The notes below the pieces were generated by a model. That model was not told where the DNA came from. It saw only the letters and a list, made by a program, of their open reading frames with translations, and searched no databases. A stretch of DNA of 64,000 nt from Misgurnus anguillicaudatus (Eukaryota > Chordata > Actinopteri > Cypriniformes > Cobitidae), in assembly GCF_027580225.2 (NCBI RefSeq), contig NC_073352.2, positions 4,280,501-4,344,500 on the forward strand, in the 5' to 3' direction. Positions 53,601 through 55,796 of this stretch are shown here, one piece after another. The translations under genes were made by a program, and so were the position numbers. Position 1 is the first letter of the stretch. Each line of letters opens with the position of its first letter.

Positions 53601-55796
53601 ATTATTAAAGGGGTTGTGACATTAGGAAACAAATTGCTATGATGATCTTTTGACATAACATGTCTTGGTATCATAAACACTTTGAGGTCTAATAGATTTT
53701 TGGGCACTTAACGGGGCTCTACAGTGAAAGTATTTCACTCATTTGCGCCCTAAAAATAGTTATGTGCGAACTTGTAAAGAGTATTACTTATTTTTGGAAC
53801 ACATTTGAAGAACGTTTTGATGAAATCGAGAGATTTCTTTCCCTCCCTCCAGCCTACACAACTACCACTTTGATGCTTCAAAAAAAGTTCATAAAACGAA
53901 TCCATATGAATTGAGCAGGTTAATCAACTTTTTTCACTGTGCTCCTAAATTTCTTTTTGTGCTCCTAAATTTTTTTATTCATCATCATCATATCTGTATG
54001 TCCAAAATCAGCAGACTACTTTGAGTATCTTTTGCATGGATAAGAAAGAAAGCGGGGCATTCTCGCCTGCAATAACCCCGACCCCTGGTTGTTAATTCAT
54101 AACGTTTAAATGTTATCATTTCCAATTCCAATTTTGATTATCGATTATGATCATTTTCTATTCCAATAATTTGATAAAAGAATAAACCATACATTTAAAT
54201 ATCAAACCACATCCATTTAGTCAACTTATTGCTGTTTTGCAAAATAATAATATTTATGAGCAGCGTTATTTTAAATAATAGGTAAATACTCCTATTTTTA
54301 TGACAGCAAAAGTTTAGTAACCCTGTTTTTGTCAGATTGATAACCATTTCTATTACCATAGTTTTATTACAAATATCATGGTTATGAGACAGTGGTAAAT
54401 TTGTGGTTACTGTGGTTTTACTACAAACGCCATAGATAAACTATGATATGGTTACTGCAGTAAAAATAGTGGTTAGTTTTTTATTAGTTTTAATTAAATG
54501 AGATATCAGCTAGTAAACGCAGAGGTCACACACAGACACATTAATTTGATTCAGGCTATGTACAAAAATGTATGTGAATATAGGGCTGTCGTGATGAAGG
54601 AATGTCCCTTGCGATGATTTTGCATGGCTCACTAGCGCAGTATGTGGTTTTACCACCTTGATTTGTAAAAATTATTAAAATGAAATAATTATTTAAATCC
54701 ATAACAACGAGGTGCCTAGCCTAGTATTACATTTTAAATTGAATAATTTACGAAAAACAAATGACTCTCTTAACTCTTTTTTATTTATGTTTCAATTTAT
54801 TTAGTCTTTATTATACATGCATGATGTGTAAAACAATAAGGGCATAGCTTCATTAATAGGCTTTATGCCCAGCAGCATTACTTCCTGAACTTCAGCCAGC
54901 TCCTTGTTTCCTGTCTGCCATTATTGGACAAACGGATTAATCCAGGTGTGTCTGATTATTGTTGTTGTGACTACTGAGGTCAGGCACACCTGGATTAATC
55001 AGTTTGTCCAATAATGGCAGACAGGAAACAAGGAGCTGGCTGAAGTTCAGGAAGTAGTGCAGCTGGGCATAAAGCCTATTTAACGTGAAAATCATGTCAT
55101 CGATGCGGTTGGCTTGTCATTAGCGCGGTAATACGGTATTGTGGATACTGCCACAGCCCTATGTGAATACAATAATCTTTCAGTAAACTCTGACCGTCAT
55201 TTACCTCAATGTTCTCGATTTGTTTATTTACCATGGTGCATATGTTCCGCTAGTGTTACTTTAATGTCACACCAATCAAACTGCGCAGCACGTTACACAC
55301 GATGCCAAACACACCTTATTAAACAAACTTATAATTACAATTAACTTCATGTGCGAAGTCTTACTCTCAAGAAAGAGCATGTATATCTTCCAGTTTCCTT
55401 CAAAACAACTGCATATTTTAATGACGTAAGTGCACTCCGGTAAGGATCATAAAGTGTTGTGTGTGAGTAAAGTGGGACAATCGTACTCTGGTACGGTTCG
55501 GTACAGTTGATCACAGTCATCCCCTGGTCATTACTATGGACCACATGAGCTTGTAATAATAACCTTTCAACATATTGCATATGAGAGTAATTTTTTTGCA
55601 TTGTAGTTGGCTAGGCTAGGGTACAATCAAACTGGGGTGCTGCAGATAGTACATAAAACAAACACTGTCAGTTCAGTGTAAATTGTGATTCTTACCATTG
55701 GAGGTTTTAGTATTGTGAGATTCAAAGCTTTCGTCGTCTGGAGACTGACCCAAGAACTCATGAAGTTTAGAAACCAGTGTGTTCAGCTTATTGGAC
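729..55796 (-). CDS. atrx: atrx gene: joined model of 33 coding exons, partial at both ends
   Basis: ATRX is a nuclear SNF2-family chromatin remodeler that, with the chaperone DAXX, deposits histone H3.3 at heterochromatin, telomeres and other repeats. Joining 33 minus-strand exons gives 5,878 coding bases with all phases compatible: one base completing a split codon, then 1,959 codons without a stop. Domain order matches vertebrate ATRX: N-terminal helix-like segment, ADD zinc-finger reader (about residues 155-265 of this model), long acidic/basic disordered region, SNF2 ATPase with GLGKT (about 1166) and DEGH, linker, helicase C-lobe with RVYRFGQ (about 1720), and conserved C-terminal stretch. 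Human ATRX has 35 exons and 2,492 residues; 33 exons here suggests only a short first coding exon and the final exon are missing (inference). Most of the length deficit is in the large central exon. One junction (23513) lacks a canonical AG acceptor. Introns range from under 100 bases to about 8.2 kb and are full of transposons. Confidence 0.95.
1058..1310 (+). mobile_element. Dispersed MITE-like repeat, copy 1 of 3
   Basis: Shares GCACTAAATGTCAGTGCTGT, GGGTGGTATTAT, CCCCTTCTGACATCACAAGG and GGGACCCAATTATAGCACTT with the segments at 7911 and 15088, all in the same orientation. I recognise it as a widespread cyprinid non-autonomous DNA element; superfamily not determined here. Confidence 0.7.
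1604..1699 (-). CDS. atrx: atrx coding exon 32 of window
   Basis: 32 codons: [20 protein letters not shown] then [12 protein letters not shown], corresponding to human DLINQGREKVVEATNSVTAV and PLEDIISAV. Acceptor TTTTTGCAG, donor CAGCTG then GTGAGTGAC. Confidence 0.95.
1935..2048 (-). CDS. atrx: atrx coding exon 31 of window
   Basis: 38 codons: [20 protein letters not shown] then [18 protein letters not shown]. The end matches human YIPFNLGALSAMSNQQLE; the proline/methionine-rich start is divergent. Acceptor TTTGTTTCAG, donor CTGGAG then GTCAGTAAT. Confidence 0.95.
2049..2897. other. Intron stretch with no recognised feature
   Basis: Part of the intron between exons 30 and 31 of the window. 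Moderately GC-rich to about 2520, then AT-rich. I see no coding block, RNA gene or recognisable repeat end. Confidence 0.5.
2898..4285 (+). mobile_element. hAT-like non-autonomous element, copy A (inverted relative to 42770-43529)
   Basis: Left end TAGGGATGTCAATTTATGCA, right end TTGTTGCAGCCTA, termini of the TAGGG/CCCTA hAT kind. Left flank ATTAACAT and right flank TCAACATT are similar. At least 600 bases reappear in reverse complement near 43 kb, including CATATTCGATGATTGTTTAA and ACACCGCTTGTTGTAATTAT with small changes. Short open frames inside have no recognisable domain. Confidence 0.65.
4286..4804. other. Intron remainder with a short palindromic repeat
   Basis: Bases about 4350-4450 carry alternating AACCCAGC and GGTTGGGT / TGACCCAAC motifs in both orientations, like the common fish repeat built on this motif. 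The rest shows nothing recognisable. Confidence 0.45.
4805..4954 (-). CDS. atrx: atrx coding exon 30 of window
   Basis: 50 codons: [50 protein letters not shown]; human is DTILAELLQIHKEHIVGYHE and so on. Acceptor TCCTCACAG, donor GAGAAG then GTCTGTAAC, a weak donor. Confidence 0.97.
4955..7910. other. Large intron, first part: no recognised feature
   Basis: Beginning of the 8.2-kb intron (on the + axis). No exon-like block in atrx phase, no repeat with clear ends. Around 6780-7660 the sequence is less AT-rich and could be an unassigned non-coding conserved segment, but nothing in it supports a function. Confidence 0.4.
7911..8115 (+). mobile_element. Dispersed MITE-like repeat, copy 2 of 3
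   Basis: Same family as 1058-1310, with GCACTAAATGACAGTGCTGT, CCCCTTCTGACATCACAAGG and GGGACCCAATTATAGCACTT. It ends sooner on the right than the other two copies. Confidence 0.7.
9148..9612. mobile_element. hAT-type MITE with 8-bp target duplication
   Basis: Ends CATAGATATACATAAT and ATTATGTATATCTATG are inverted repeats, continued inward by GGCTAGATGTC / GACATCTAGCC and GGCGGCCATCTTGT / ACAAGATGGCCGCC. Flanks AGTAAACT (9140-9147) and AGTAAACC (9613-9620) match at 7 of 8 bases. 465 bases, no coding content. Confidence 0.85.
10335..10362. repeat. GT dinucleotide microsatellite followed by a G run
   Basis: About 14 GT units followed by GGGGGG. Intronic. Confidence 0.9.
11995..12572. mobile_element. 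hAT-type MITE with 8-bp target duplication
   Basis: Ends TAGAGGTCTTC and GAAGACCTCTA are perfect inverted repeats; subterminal GGGTCGG/CCGACCC and CGGGTC/GACCCG motifs occur in clusters at both ends. Flanks AATTAGAG (11987-11994) and AATTAGAA (12573-12580) match at 7 of 8 bases. Confidence 0.88.
12573..13182. other. Intron end, no recognised feature
   Basis: Stretch next to the exon at 13183. I see no repeat ends or coding block. Confidence 0.4.
13183..13374 (-). CDS. atrx: atrx coding exon 29 of window
   Basis: 64 codons starting [20 protein letters not shown], then [40 protein letters not shown] and MLPK. Near-identical to human. Acceptor CTACAG, donor CCCAAG then GTAAAATTAG. It is followed by the largest intron, about 8.2 kb. 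Confidence 0.97.
13459..13636 (-). CDS. atrx: atrx coding exon 28 of window: helicase motifs V and VI
   Basis: Encodes [70 protein letters not shown] is motif [12 protein letters not shown] is motif VI with the arginine finger region intact. Acceptor CTTTCCACAG, donor GCTCAG then GTGAGAAAC. Confidence 0.97.
13845..13953 (-). CDS. atrx: atrx coding exon 27 of window
   Basis: Encodes [20 protein letters not shown] then [16 protein letters not shown] and two bases of arginine. YYRLDGST is the conserved helicase C-lobe strand-loop. Acceptor TGTTTTAAAG, donor AATACTCG then GTACGCAC. Confidence 0.96.
15088..15390 (+). mobile_element. Dispersed MITE-like repeat, copy 3 of 3
   Basis: Longest copy of the family at 1058 and 7911. 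It extends left to GGTGTGAGCAAAATG, through GCAAATGAGCTGATCTCTGC and CCCCTTCTGACATCACAAGG, to GGGACCCAATTATAGCACTT and ATGTATCCTTTAA. Confidence 0.72.
15746..16148. mobile_element. MITE with TATTTTCCGGACTATAAGTC ends, carrying a nested palindrome
   Basis: Left end GTATTTTCCGGACTATAAGT and right end GTGACTTATAGTTCGGAAAA with TAC are inverted repeats. The same terminal family occurs at 24725-25531. Inside, 15925-16047 is almost fully self-complementary and looks like a second, inserted element. Confidence 0.75.
15925..16047. repeat. Palindromic insert
   Basis: Outer arms AATAGCACTTTTGGGAGTAC and GTACTCCCAAAATTGCTATT, continued inward as TTCGACTCG / CGAGTTGAA and CTCCCTCTCCC / GAGAGGGAGAAGG. 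The hairpin has only a short centre. Possibly a small foldback transposon. Confidence 0.75.
16354..16454 (-). CDS. atrx: atrx coding exon 26 of window: helicase C-lobe start
   Basis: Encodes [20 protein letters not shown] then [13 protein letters not shown] and one base of glycine. KVLVFSQSL is helicase motif IV. Acceptor TGTCATCAG, donor TACAAAG then GTGAGTTA. Confidence 0.96.
16545..16698 (-). CDS. atrx: atrx coding exon 25 of window
   Basis: Encodes [51 protein letters not shown] and two bases of valine. Human is SSPAPDWYKDFVTDADAEVL then [20 protein letters not shown]. Acceptor TTTTCCTCAG, donor GACAAAGT then GTGAGTAAAG. Confidence 0.96.
16699..17323. other. Intron, no recognised feature
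   Basis: AT-rich intron between window exons 24 and 25; no repeat termini or coding block found. Confidence 0.45.
17324..17460 (-). CDS. atrx: atrx coding exon 24 of window: basic/acidic linker
   Basis: Encodes [20 protein letters not shown] then [20 protein letters not shown] and [21 protein letters not shown] matches human DVEVIKVWNSRSRGG. The segment after RGG is shorter and unlike human. Acceptor TGACACACAG, donor GAGGAGG then GTACGCC. Confidence 0.93.
17555..17649 (-). CDS. atrx: atrx coding exon 23 of window: linker between ATPase lobes
   Basis: Encodes [20 protein letters not shown] then [11 protein letters not shown] and two bases of a following codon. Human is [20 protein letters not shown] then MSLSSDD. 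Acceptor CACTAACAG, donor CCAAAAG then GTTCGACTC, a weak donor beyond the GT. Confidence 0.94.
18296..18563 (+). mobile_element. Fish SINE-type retroposon with an ATT-rich tail
   Basis: Contains GGTGTGTGGTGGGCGTTCTG, GTGGATGCTGCACATTGGTG, AAGCGCTTTGAGTACTGAGA and AAAGCAGTATATAAATGTAA, ending in an AATAATAATAT tract. This 3' block is a widespread fish retroposon tail (recognised, not searched). Confidence 0.7.
19022..19111. repeat. 35-base-arm inverted repeat
   Basis: Arms 19022-19056 and 19077-19111: GTAGTGATATTATGCACTGC and AATAGTCCCC on the left; GGGGACTATT and GTGTAATATCACTAC on the right, with a 20-base loop. GCGGTCACACC nearby is a common fish MITE terminus, so this is probably a foldback element. 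Confidence 0.75.
19205..19708. mobile_element. DNA MITE with 25-base terminal inverted repeats
   Basis: Left TAAGCCGCCTTTCCACTGCA with CACGA; right TCGTGTGCAGTGGAAAGGCG with GCTTTA. Interior is AT-rich and non-coding. Superfamily uncertain (PIF/Harbinger-like or hAT-like). Confidence 0.78.
20271..20401 (-). CDS. atrx: atrx coding exon 22 of window
   Basis: Encodes [20 protein letters not shown] then [20 protein letters not shown] and ENK. The second half is invariant with human; the first half corresponds to its NNSEGGRGKAGAKLFQDF. Acceptor CTGTACAG, donor AACAAG then GTGAGAGG. Confidence 0.97.
20515..20690 (-). mobile_element. DANA-like tRNA-derived SINE, 3'-truncated
   Basis: Read on the minus strand it begins GGCACAGTGGCTTAGTGGGT (polymerase III A-box region), then CACTGTTGCCTCACAGCAAG AAG, a B-box-like CAGTTTGAGCC, and the diagnostic GGTTTCCTTCCACAGTCCAA AG block. 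The distal part and tail are absent. DANA is characteristic of Danio and relatives, which supports a cypriniform source. Confidence 0.85.
20691..22111. other. Intron, no clear feature
   Basis: Includes a short CT-rich stretch near 21045-21065 and possible old repeat fragments between 21570 and 21960. No coding block or clean repeat termini. Confidence 0.4.
22112..22229 (-). CDS. atrx: atrx coding exon 21 of window
   Basis: Encodes [39 protein letters not shown] and one base of asparagine. Matches human [20 protein letters not shown] and QCKLYQYYLDHLT. Acceptor TGTCCACAG, donor TTTACAA then GTACGAATC. Confidence 0.97.
22357..22532 (-). CDS. atrx: atrx coding exon 20 of window: SNF2 N-lobe end and insertion
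   Basis: Encodes [59 protein letters not shown], nearly identical to human. Acceptor TGTCTTAG, donor GTACAG then GTGAGCC. Confidence 0.97.
22891..23028 (-). CDS. atrx: atrx coding exon 19 of window: ATPase motifs II and III
   Basis: Encodes [45 protein letters not shown] and one base of tyrosine. DEGH is the Walker B/motif II in the form typical of ATRX, and LTGTPLQNN is motif III. Acceptor ATCCACAG, donor ATCGAGT then GTGAGTGAC. Confidence 0.97.
23336..23513 (-). CDS. atrx: atrx coding exon 18 of window, with a TG acceptor at the conserved boundary
   Basis: Encodes [59 protein letters not shown] and a split glycine; human is [20 protein letters not shown] and so on. Donor GATCCAG then GTAAAGTG. 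The conserved start, just before GTGACTGAG, is preceded by GTGTTTCTG, not AG, on the minus strand. The first available AG is nine bases into the exon (exon end 23504) and would remove Val-Thr-Glu in frame. Homology favours 23513. Confidence 0.9.
23562..23614. repeat. CA dinucleotide microsatellite
   Basis: About 26 CA units on the + strand, beginning about 50 bases upstream (in gene sense) of the exon whose acceptor is TG. In the transcript this reads as a GU repeat upstream of the acceptor. Confidence 0.95.
24725..25531. mobile_element. MITE with TTTTCCGGACTATAAG ends, split by a nested element
   Basis: Left ACATTTTCCGGACTATAAG, right CTTGTAATCCGGAAAATATG. Same terminal family as 15746-16148. 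The middle (24987-25488) is a second element. Confidence 0.7.
24987..25488. mobile_element. Nested hAT-type element
   Basis: Left end CAGGGGTGCAAACTCATCAG, right end GTGACAAGTTTGCACCCC, inverted repeats. Flanks TCTGACTT (24979-24986) and TGCGACTT (25489-25496) match at 6 of 8 bases, consistent with an 8-bp duplication that has aged. Confidence 0.72.
25814..26193. mobile_element. TTAA-flanked MITE with AGGTGCAGTGTGTAAATTTT ends
   Basis: TTAA occurs at 25810-25813 and 26194-26197. Left AGGTGCAGTGTGTAAATTTT, right AAAAATTACACATTGCACCT. A TTAA target duplication suggests a piggyBac- or Kolobok-type mobiliser. A shrunken relative sits at 27574-27603. Confidence 0.85.
26760..26850. mobile_element. 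Fragment with a hAT-type CAGTGTTTCCCCTACCATTA end
   Basis: GCAGTGTTTCCCCTACCATT followed by a GGGGGGCGCCCC stretch is a common fish hAT terminus. I did not find a matching opposite end, so it is a fragment. Confidence 0.5.
27194..27475. mobile_element. CCAGCT-rich palindromic MITE
   Basis: Ends TACTGAAAAATCCAGCTAAT and CTTAGCTGGATTTTTCAGTA are inverted repeats. The interior is a mosaic of CCAGC/GCTGG hexamer-like units in both orientations, so the whole can fold into a long stem. Confidence 0.82.
27574..27603. mobile_element. 30-base remnant of the AGGTGCAGTGTGTAAATTTT family
   Basis: AGGTGCCGCTAAAATTTACA and CACTGCACCT between TTAA at 27570-27573 and TTAA at 27604-27607. The two ends of the 25814-26193 family are kept with almost nothing between them. 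Confidence 0.7.
27608..27845. mobile_element. TTAA-flanked MITE with AGGGATAGTTCACCC ends
   Basis: Left AGGGATAGTTCACCCAAAAA TGA, right TTTTTGGGTGAACTATCCCT, between TTAA at 27604-27607 and 27846-27849. It shares its left TTAA with the remnant at 27574-27603. A very common zebrafish-type MITE. Confidence 0.9.
28526..28672 (-). CDS. atrx: atrx coding exon 17 of window: ATPase motif Ia
   Basis: 49 codons: [66 protein letters not shown] is motif Ia of the SNF2 fold. Acceptor CGTCCTGCAG, donor TTAGAG then GTAGAGATT, which is a weak donor. Its partner acceptor on the other side of the 5-kb intron is non-canonical (see exon 18). Confidence 0.96.
28767..28876 (-). CDS. atrx: atrx coding exon 16 of window: ATPase motif I (Walker A)
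   Basis: Encodes [20 protein letters not shown] then [22 protein letters not shown] is the ATP-binding Walker A loop of the SNF2 N-lobe, with the lysine intact. Acceptor GTGTACAG, donor CTGCAG then GTGATCAC. About 3.7 kb of mostly transposon sequence separates it from the preceding exon. Confidence 0.97.
28985..31815. mobile_element. 2.8-kb composite DNA element with perfect flanking repeat
   Basis: Left end TAGAGATGCACCGATT, right end CGATCGGTGCATCTA (inverted repeat with a 2-base indel). TAATCACAAT occurs at both 28975-28984 and 31816-31825. Inside are older pieces, including a relative of the 54581-55161 element near 29990-30299 and a GTCCCAATTCAAAGG-type MITE fragment near 30301-30420. 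No transposase frame. Confidence 0.78.
31851..32309. mobile_element. TTAA-flanked MITE with AGGTGACATAGAATGA ends
   Basis: TTAA at 31847-31850 and 32310-32313. Left AGGTGACATAGAATGATTGA, right TTTTTCATTTTCTGTCCCCT. Abuts, with 25 bases between, the flanking repeat of the 28985-31815 element. Confidence 0.82.
32560..32701 (-). CDS. atrx: atrx coding exon 15 of window: entry to SNF2 ATPase (Q-motif side)
   Basis: Encodes [47 protein letters not shown]. Matches human [20 protein letters not shown] and [14 protein letters not shown] precedes motif I in SNF2 proteins. Acceptor TGTTTTTAG, donor GTGGATG then GTGAGCC. Confidence 0.96.
32779..32964 (-). CDS. atrx: atrx coding exon 14 of window: basic/coiled segment before the ATPase
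   Basis: 62 codons: [62 protein letters not shown]. Almost identical to human [18 protein letters not shown] and EEEERRKRIAEREREREKLRE. An acidic cluster is followed by a long charged helix. Acceptor TTGTGCAG, donor CGAGAG then GTTGGTTA. Confidence 0.96.
33053..33152 (-). CDS. atrx: atrx coding exon 13 of window
   Basis: Encodes [20 protein letters not shown] and then [13 protein letters not shown], matching human [15 protein letters not shown] and SSSENK. A strongly basic patch that may serve as nuclear localisation signal or DNA contact (inference). Acceptor GCTTTTAG, donor GAGAAG then GTACAGCG; phase 0 at the end. Confidence 0.93.
33399..33525 (-). CDS. atrx: atrx coding exon 12 of window
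   Basis: Encodes [20 protein letters not shown], then [20 protein letters not shown] and KT. It corresponds to human VSSEDSEDSDFQESG through EDEQRPRTRSAKK. A second AG seven bases inside the exon would shift the frame, so TGTAG before TTGGC is chosen. Donor ACACG then GTGAGTTG. Confidence 0.88.
33609..33782 (-). CDS. atrx: atrx coding exon 11 of window
   Basis: Encodes [20 protein letters not shown] then [20 protein letters not shown] and a lysine-rich end. [17 protein letters not shown] aligns with human RHRLLRHKLTVSDGESG. Acceptor GTCTACAG, donor CGTAAAG then GTCAGTGT. Highly charged and predicted disordered. Confidence 0.92.
33863..33987 (-). CDS. atrx: atrx coding exon 10 of window
   Basis: Encodes [20 protein letters not shown] and then [20 protein letters not shown], orthologous to human IAKKMLLEEIKANLSSDEDG. 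The helical first half is conserved and the second half is acidic/basic low complexity. Acceptor CTAAAAG, donor AAAATG then GTAATCT. Confidence 0.93.
34056..34505. mobile_element. MITE with GTACACACCAAACACGA ends, host of a nested element
   Basis: Left GAGGCGTACACACCAAACAC GA, right TCATGTTTGGTGTGTACGC. The centre is occupied by the hAT-type MITE at 34236-34460. Lies in the 9.9-to-7.6-kb transposon-rich intron between window exons 9 and 10. Confidence 0.8.
34236..34460. mobile_element. Nested hAT-type MITE with 8-bp duplication
   Basis: Ends CAGTGGTTCTCAACTCCAGT and ACTGGAGTTGAGAACCACTG are perfect inverted repeats. Flanks ATCTAGAT (34228-34235) and ATCTAGAG (34461-34468) match at 7 of 8. 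A second inner stem (ATGTCTCC and GGAGACAT) continues the foldback. Confidence 0.9.
34506..35289. other. Intron stretch without recognised feature
   Basis: AT-rich. It may hold a degraded 5' part of the Tc1 element that follows, but I could not align it. Confidence 0.4.
35290..36535 (+). pseudogene. Dead Tc1-like transposon with transposase relic, split by a MITE
   Basis: A 5'-truncated Tc1-like transposase runs from GGCGCATAGTGCACAGAAG through LWSDEFRF (first catalytic D near 35540) and FQHDC (second catalytic D near 35803), is interrupted by the MITE at 35843-36226, and resumes at GAGCGAGTCCTGCACAGAG with NPIADLWDE and [13 protein letters not shown] codons near 36260-36380. Stops are visible, e.g. 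TGA at 35564-35566 in place of a tryptophan codon and TAA after LWDE, plus frameshifts. The right end AAACGTTTGGCAATAAATGC AGTGTA is a Tc1-type terminus. Non-functional. Confidence 0.88.
35843..36226. mobile_element. MITE inserted in the Tc1 transposase relic
   Basis: Left AAAGGCCCTGTCCTAAATGG, right CCATTCGAGACAGGGCCTTT. Subterminal GTGGACTT / AAGTCC blocks extend the pairing. The Tc1 reading resumes on both sides, which dates this insertion after the Tc1 one. Confidence 0.85.
37095..37255 (+). mobile_element. tRNA-derived SINE
   Basis: Has a tRNA-like head with a B box (AGGTTCAATTCCC near 37157) and the typical fish SINE 3' block GTCACTTTGGATAAAAGTGT CTGTCAAATGCATAAATG. Length and tail fit a complete short SINE. 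Confidence 0.75.
37260..37862 (-). mobile_element. tRNA-derived SINE on the minus strand, interrupted by an insertion
   Basis: Minus strand starts near 37862 with CAGTCATGGCCTAATGGTTA GAGATTCGGACTTG, a tRNA-like head. Its 3' half, CTCCCCAGGCACTGCGGTGG then CATGGGTTAAATGC, appears at 37260-37405. Roughly 37440-37775 looks foreign (contains GTCGCTCGTGTCACCGGAAG TCGCC) and is probably an insertion; its exact edges are unclear. Confidence 0.6.
37863..40549. other. Intron stretch with old transposon fragments
   Basis: Near 38563 AGGGCTCCAGACTAACTTTT and near 39246 TCAGTGTTTCCCAACC are hAT-type ends without partners I can define. GGGTCGGG and GCGGGAGCGG near 38818-38910 resemble pieces of the 11995 family. 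No coding block. Confidence 0.45.
40550..40770. repeat. 221-base compound TATC/TA microsatellite
   Basis: Almost pure TCTATA, TATC and TA units on the + strand, with embedded CCATCTATC variants at the end. It produces an 84-residue spurious open frame of Ile, Tyr and Ser. Long enough to be polymorphic and to form cruciform or unwound DNA. Confidence 0.95.
41593..41659 (-). CDS. atrx: atrx coding exon 9 of window: acidic linker
   Basis: A 67-base exon encoding [20 protein letters not shown] then NR across the junction. SSGDE at the upstream junction and [12 protein letters not shown] at the downstream one reproduce human SSGDE and DPENRIAKKMLL. Acceptor CTCTTGTCAAG, donor GAATAG then GTACGATT. 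It is isolated by introns of about 3.4 kb upstream and 7.6 kb downstream. Confidence 0.93.
41660..42769. other. Intron stretch with one MITE fragment
   Basis: Near 41996 TGCTGCGTCCGAAATCTCTA AATTGCTGCCTTC resembles one end of a fish MITE. Nothing else recognisable. Confidence 0.4.
42770..43529 (-). mobile_element. hAT-like non-autonomous element, copy B
   Basis: Reverse complement of much of 2898-3560: it ends (right) with ATATGGGAAATTGCATAATT TGAAATCCCTA, matching the left end of copy A. Internal TGACGACGGGAAAAGTGCCC and ACTAGAAAAATAACACTTGA correspond to copy A with substitutions. Left end truncated or diverged. Confidence 0.65.
43862..44841. mobile_element. MITE with AACTTCAAATAATAGCC ends, host of a nested element
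   Basis: Left AACTTCAAATAATAGCC, right GGCTATTATTTGAAGTT, perfect 17-base inverted repeats. A direct subterminal repeat CACACCAGG-GTCTA-AAGAGACAGG appears near both ends. The hAT-type element at 44030-44195 is inserted in it. Confidence 0.82.
44030..44195. mobile_element. Nested hAT-type MITE with 8-bp duplication
   Basis: Ends CAGGGGTGTCC and GGACACCCCTG; flanks ATGTAAGT (44022-44029) and ATGTAAGG (44196-44203), 7 of 8 identical. Inner inverted blocks AAATCAAATACACCTG and CAGGTGTGTTTGATTAG extend the stem. Confidence 0.9.
45091..46967 (-). CDS. atrx: atrx large central exon: ADD PHD-like finger, HP1 box, acidic/basic disordered region, DAXX-binding segment
   Basis: A 1,877-base exon, model residues 209-834. 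It opens with [15 protein letters not shown] and CKTCILRN, the PHD-like half of the ADD domain, closing at WHCYVC. Next come a conserved helical block ([20 protein letters not shown] and [20 protein letters not shown]), [17 protein letters not shown], and [10 protein letters not shown], where LVVKL (45884-45898) fits the LxVxL HP1-binding box of ATRX (human LYVKL). Then a highly charged serine/lysine/glutamate region with SDSDE-type acidic clusters and basic patches. The end, [20 protein letters not shown] followed by SSG, corresponds to human EQKIKPVTENL and SSGDE, the region around the DAXX-binding motif. Acceptor ATTTTTCAG, donor TCATCAG then GTCAGTC. The human equivalent is roughly 3 kb; the missing length is within the low-complexity repeats. 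Confidence 0.95.
46968..47548. other. Intron inside the ADD-coding region, no recognised feature
   Basis: AT-rich, 581 bases, no repeat ends seen. Confidence 0.5.
47549..47616 (-). CDS. atrx: atrx coding exon 7 of window: ADD domain core, H3-tail pocket
   Basis: Encodes [20 protein letters not shown] then QC, nearly identical to human [21 protein letters not shown]. The tyrosine pair and the run of acidic residues correspond to the surface contacting H3K9me3 and unmodified K4 in the human ADD structure (family knowledge). Acceptor TTTTTACAG, donor TGCAG then GTTAGTTTTT. Confidence 0.95.
47695..47804 (-). CDS. atrx: atrx coding exon 6 of window: ADD domain, GATA-like finger
   Basis: Encodes [20 protein letters not shown] and then [17 protein letters not shown]. 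The [11 protein letters not shown] and HP-L-VLICK blocks are diagnostic of the first (GATA-like) zinc finger of the ATRX ADD domain, which with the following PHD-like finger reads H3 tails unmodified at K4 and trimethylated at K9. Cys pairs CxxC and the terminal ICK are intact. Acceptor TCCTCACAG, donor TGCAAG then GTACAGTCC. An alternative acceptor two bases inside would break phase. Confidence 0.95.
48492..48611 (-). CDS. atrx: atrx coding exon 5 of window: segment leading into the ADD domain
   Basis: Encodes [19 protein letters not shown] then [20 protein letters not shown], clearly orthologous to human TVIVQPEPVLNEDKDDFKG and PEFRSR. Acceptor TTTTCACAG, donor CGTCCTG then GTGAGTAATC. It lies immediately N-terminal to the ADD domain. 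Confidence 0.92.
48692..48819 (-). CDS. atrx: atrx coding exon 4 of window
   Basis: Encodes [14 protein letters not shown] through DISKLPQ and a split glycine. KPSFVTK matches KPSIVTK of human ATRX, and [14 protein letters not shown] across the next junction matches SLPKGTVIVQPEP. Acceptor AATTGAAG, which has a poor pyrimidine tract; donor CACAAG then GTAAATCC. The middle is a glutamate-, serine- and glycine-rich linker. Confidence 0.85.
49173..49222 (-). CDS. atrx: atrx coding exon 3 of window
   Basis: A 50-base exon encoding [16 protein letters not shown] and the first two bases of an arginine codon. It continues into KPSFVTK of the next exon, reproducing the human block SSRSKRKPSIVTK. Acceptor TTTTTTAG, donor AAAAAG then GTGAGTAAGG. 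The serine- and lysine-rich composition is typical of this linker. Confidence 0.85.
49909..51428. mobile_element. 1.5-kb TTAA-flanked element with AGTGCCCATATTATG ends
   Basis: Left AGTGCCCATATTATGACTGC, right TTTTCCATAATATGGGCACT, between TTAA at 49905-49908 and 51429-51432. Interior holds a GC-rich patch near 50400-50560 but no transposase frame. Kolobok- or piggyBac-type by target site. Confidence 0.85.
51496..52295. mobile_element. hAT-type element with CAGnGTTTCCnGCAG ends
   Basis: Left CAGGGTTTCCTGCAGCA, right TTTTCTGCGGGAAACGCT; second pair GGGCGGCCCGCC and GGCCACGAACACCCGCCC subterminally. No coding content. Confidence 0.65.
52573..52622 (-). CDS. atrx: atrx coding exon 2 of window
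   Basis: A 50-base exon encoding [16 protein letters not shown] after a split glycine codon. Acceptor TTTTGCAG, donor GAG followed by GTATGTATC. Phase joins exactly to the neighbours. It is low complexity and acidic, as expected for the poorly conserved stretch between the N-terminal segment and the ADD domain; identity rests on phase and splice signals rather than strong similarity. Confidence 0.8.
52623..54580. other. Intron stretch with a possible MITE fragment
   Basis: AT-rich. AAAGGGGTTGTGACATTAGG near 53608 resembles one end of a fish MITE; GTGCTCCTAAATTTC near 53940 resembles another. No coding block. Confidence 0.4.
54581..55161. mobile_element. hAT-type element with perfect 8-bp duplication, host of a hairpin insertion
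   Basis: Ends TAGGGCTGTCGTG and TGCCACAGCCCTA. TGTGAATA flanks both sides exactly (54573-54580 and 55162-55169). A relative lies at about 29990-30299; comparing the two shows that 54855-55080 is an insertion. Confidence 0.9.
54855..55080. mobile_element. 226-base near-perfect foldback element
   Basis: Arms of about 100 bases: AATAGGCTTTATGCCCAGC on the left and GCTGGGCATAAAGCCTATT on the right, continuing through TTCCTGAACTTCAGCCAGCT, TTGTTTCCTGTCTGCCATTA and GATTAATCCAGGTGTG with few mismatches, and a loop around GTTGTTGTGACTACTG. No coding content. Confidence 0.92.
55696..55796 (-). CDS. atrx: atrx coding exon 1 of window: conserved N-terminal segment
   Basis: Encodes model residues 1-33, beginning [16 protein letters not shown], which matches the N-terminus of vertebrate ATRX just after its short initiator exon (human SKLNTLVQKLHDFL). 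Acceptor is TTTCCAG before GTCCAAT; donor is AATG followed by GTAAGAATC. The first base completes a codon split with an upstream exon and there is no ATG in the exon, so the start codon lies farther right. I could not identify that exon in 55797-64000. Confidence 0.9.
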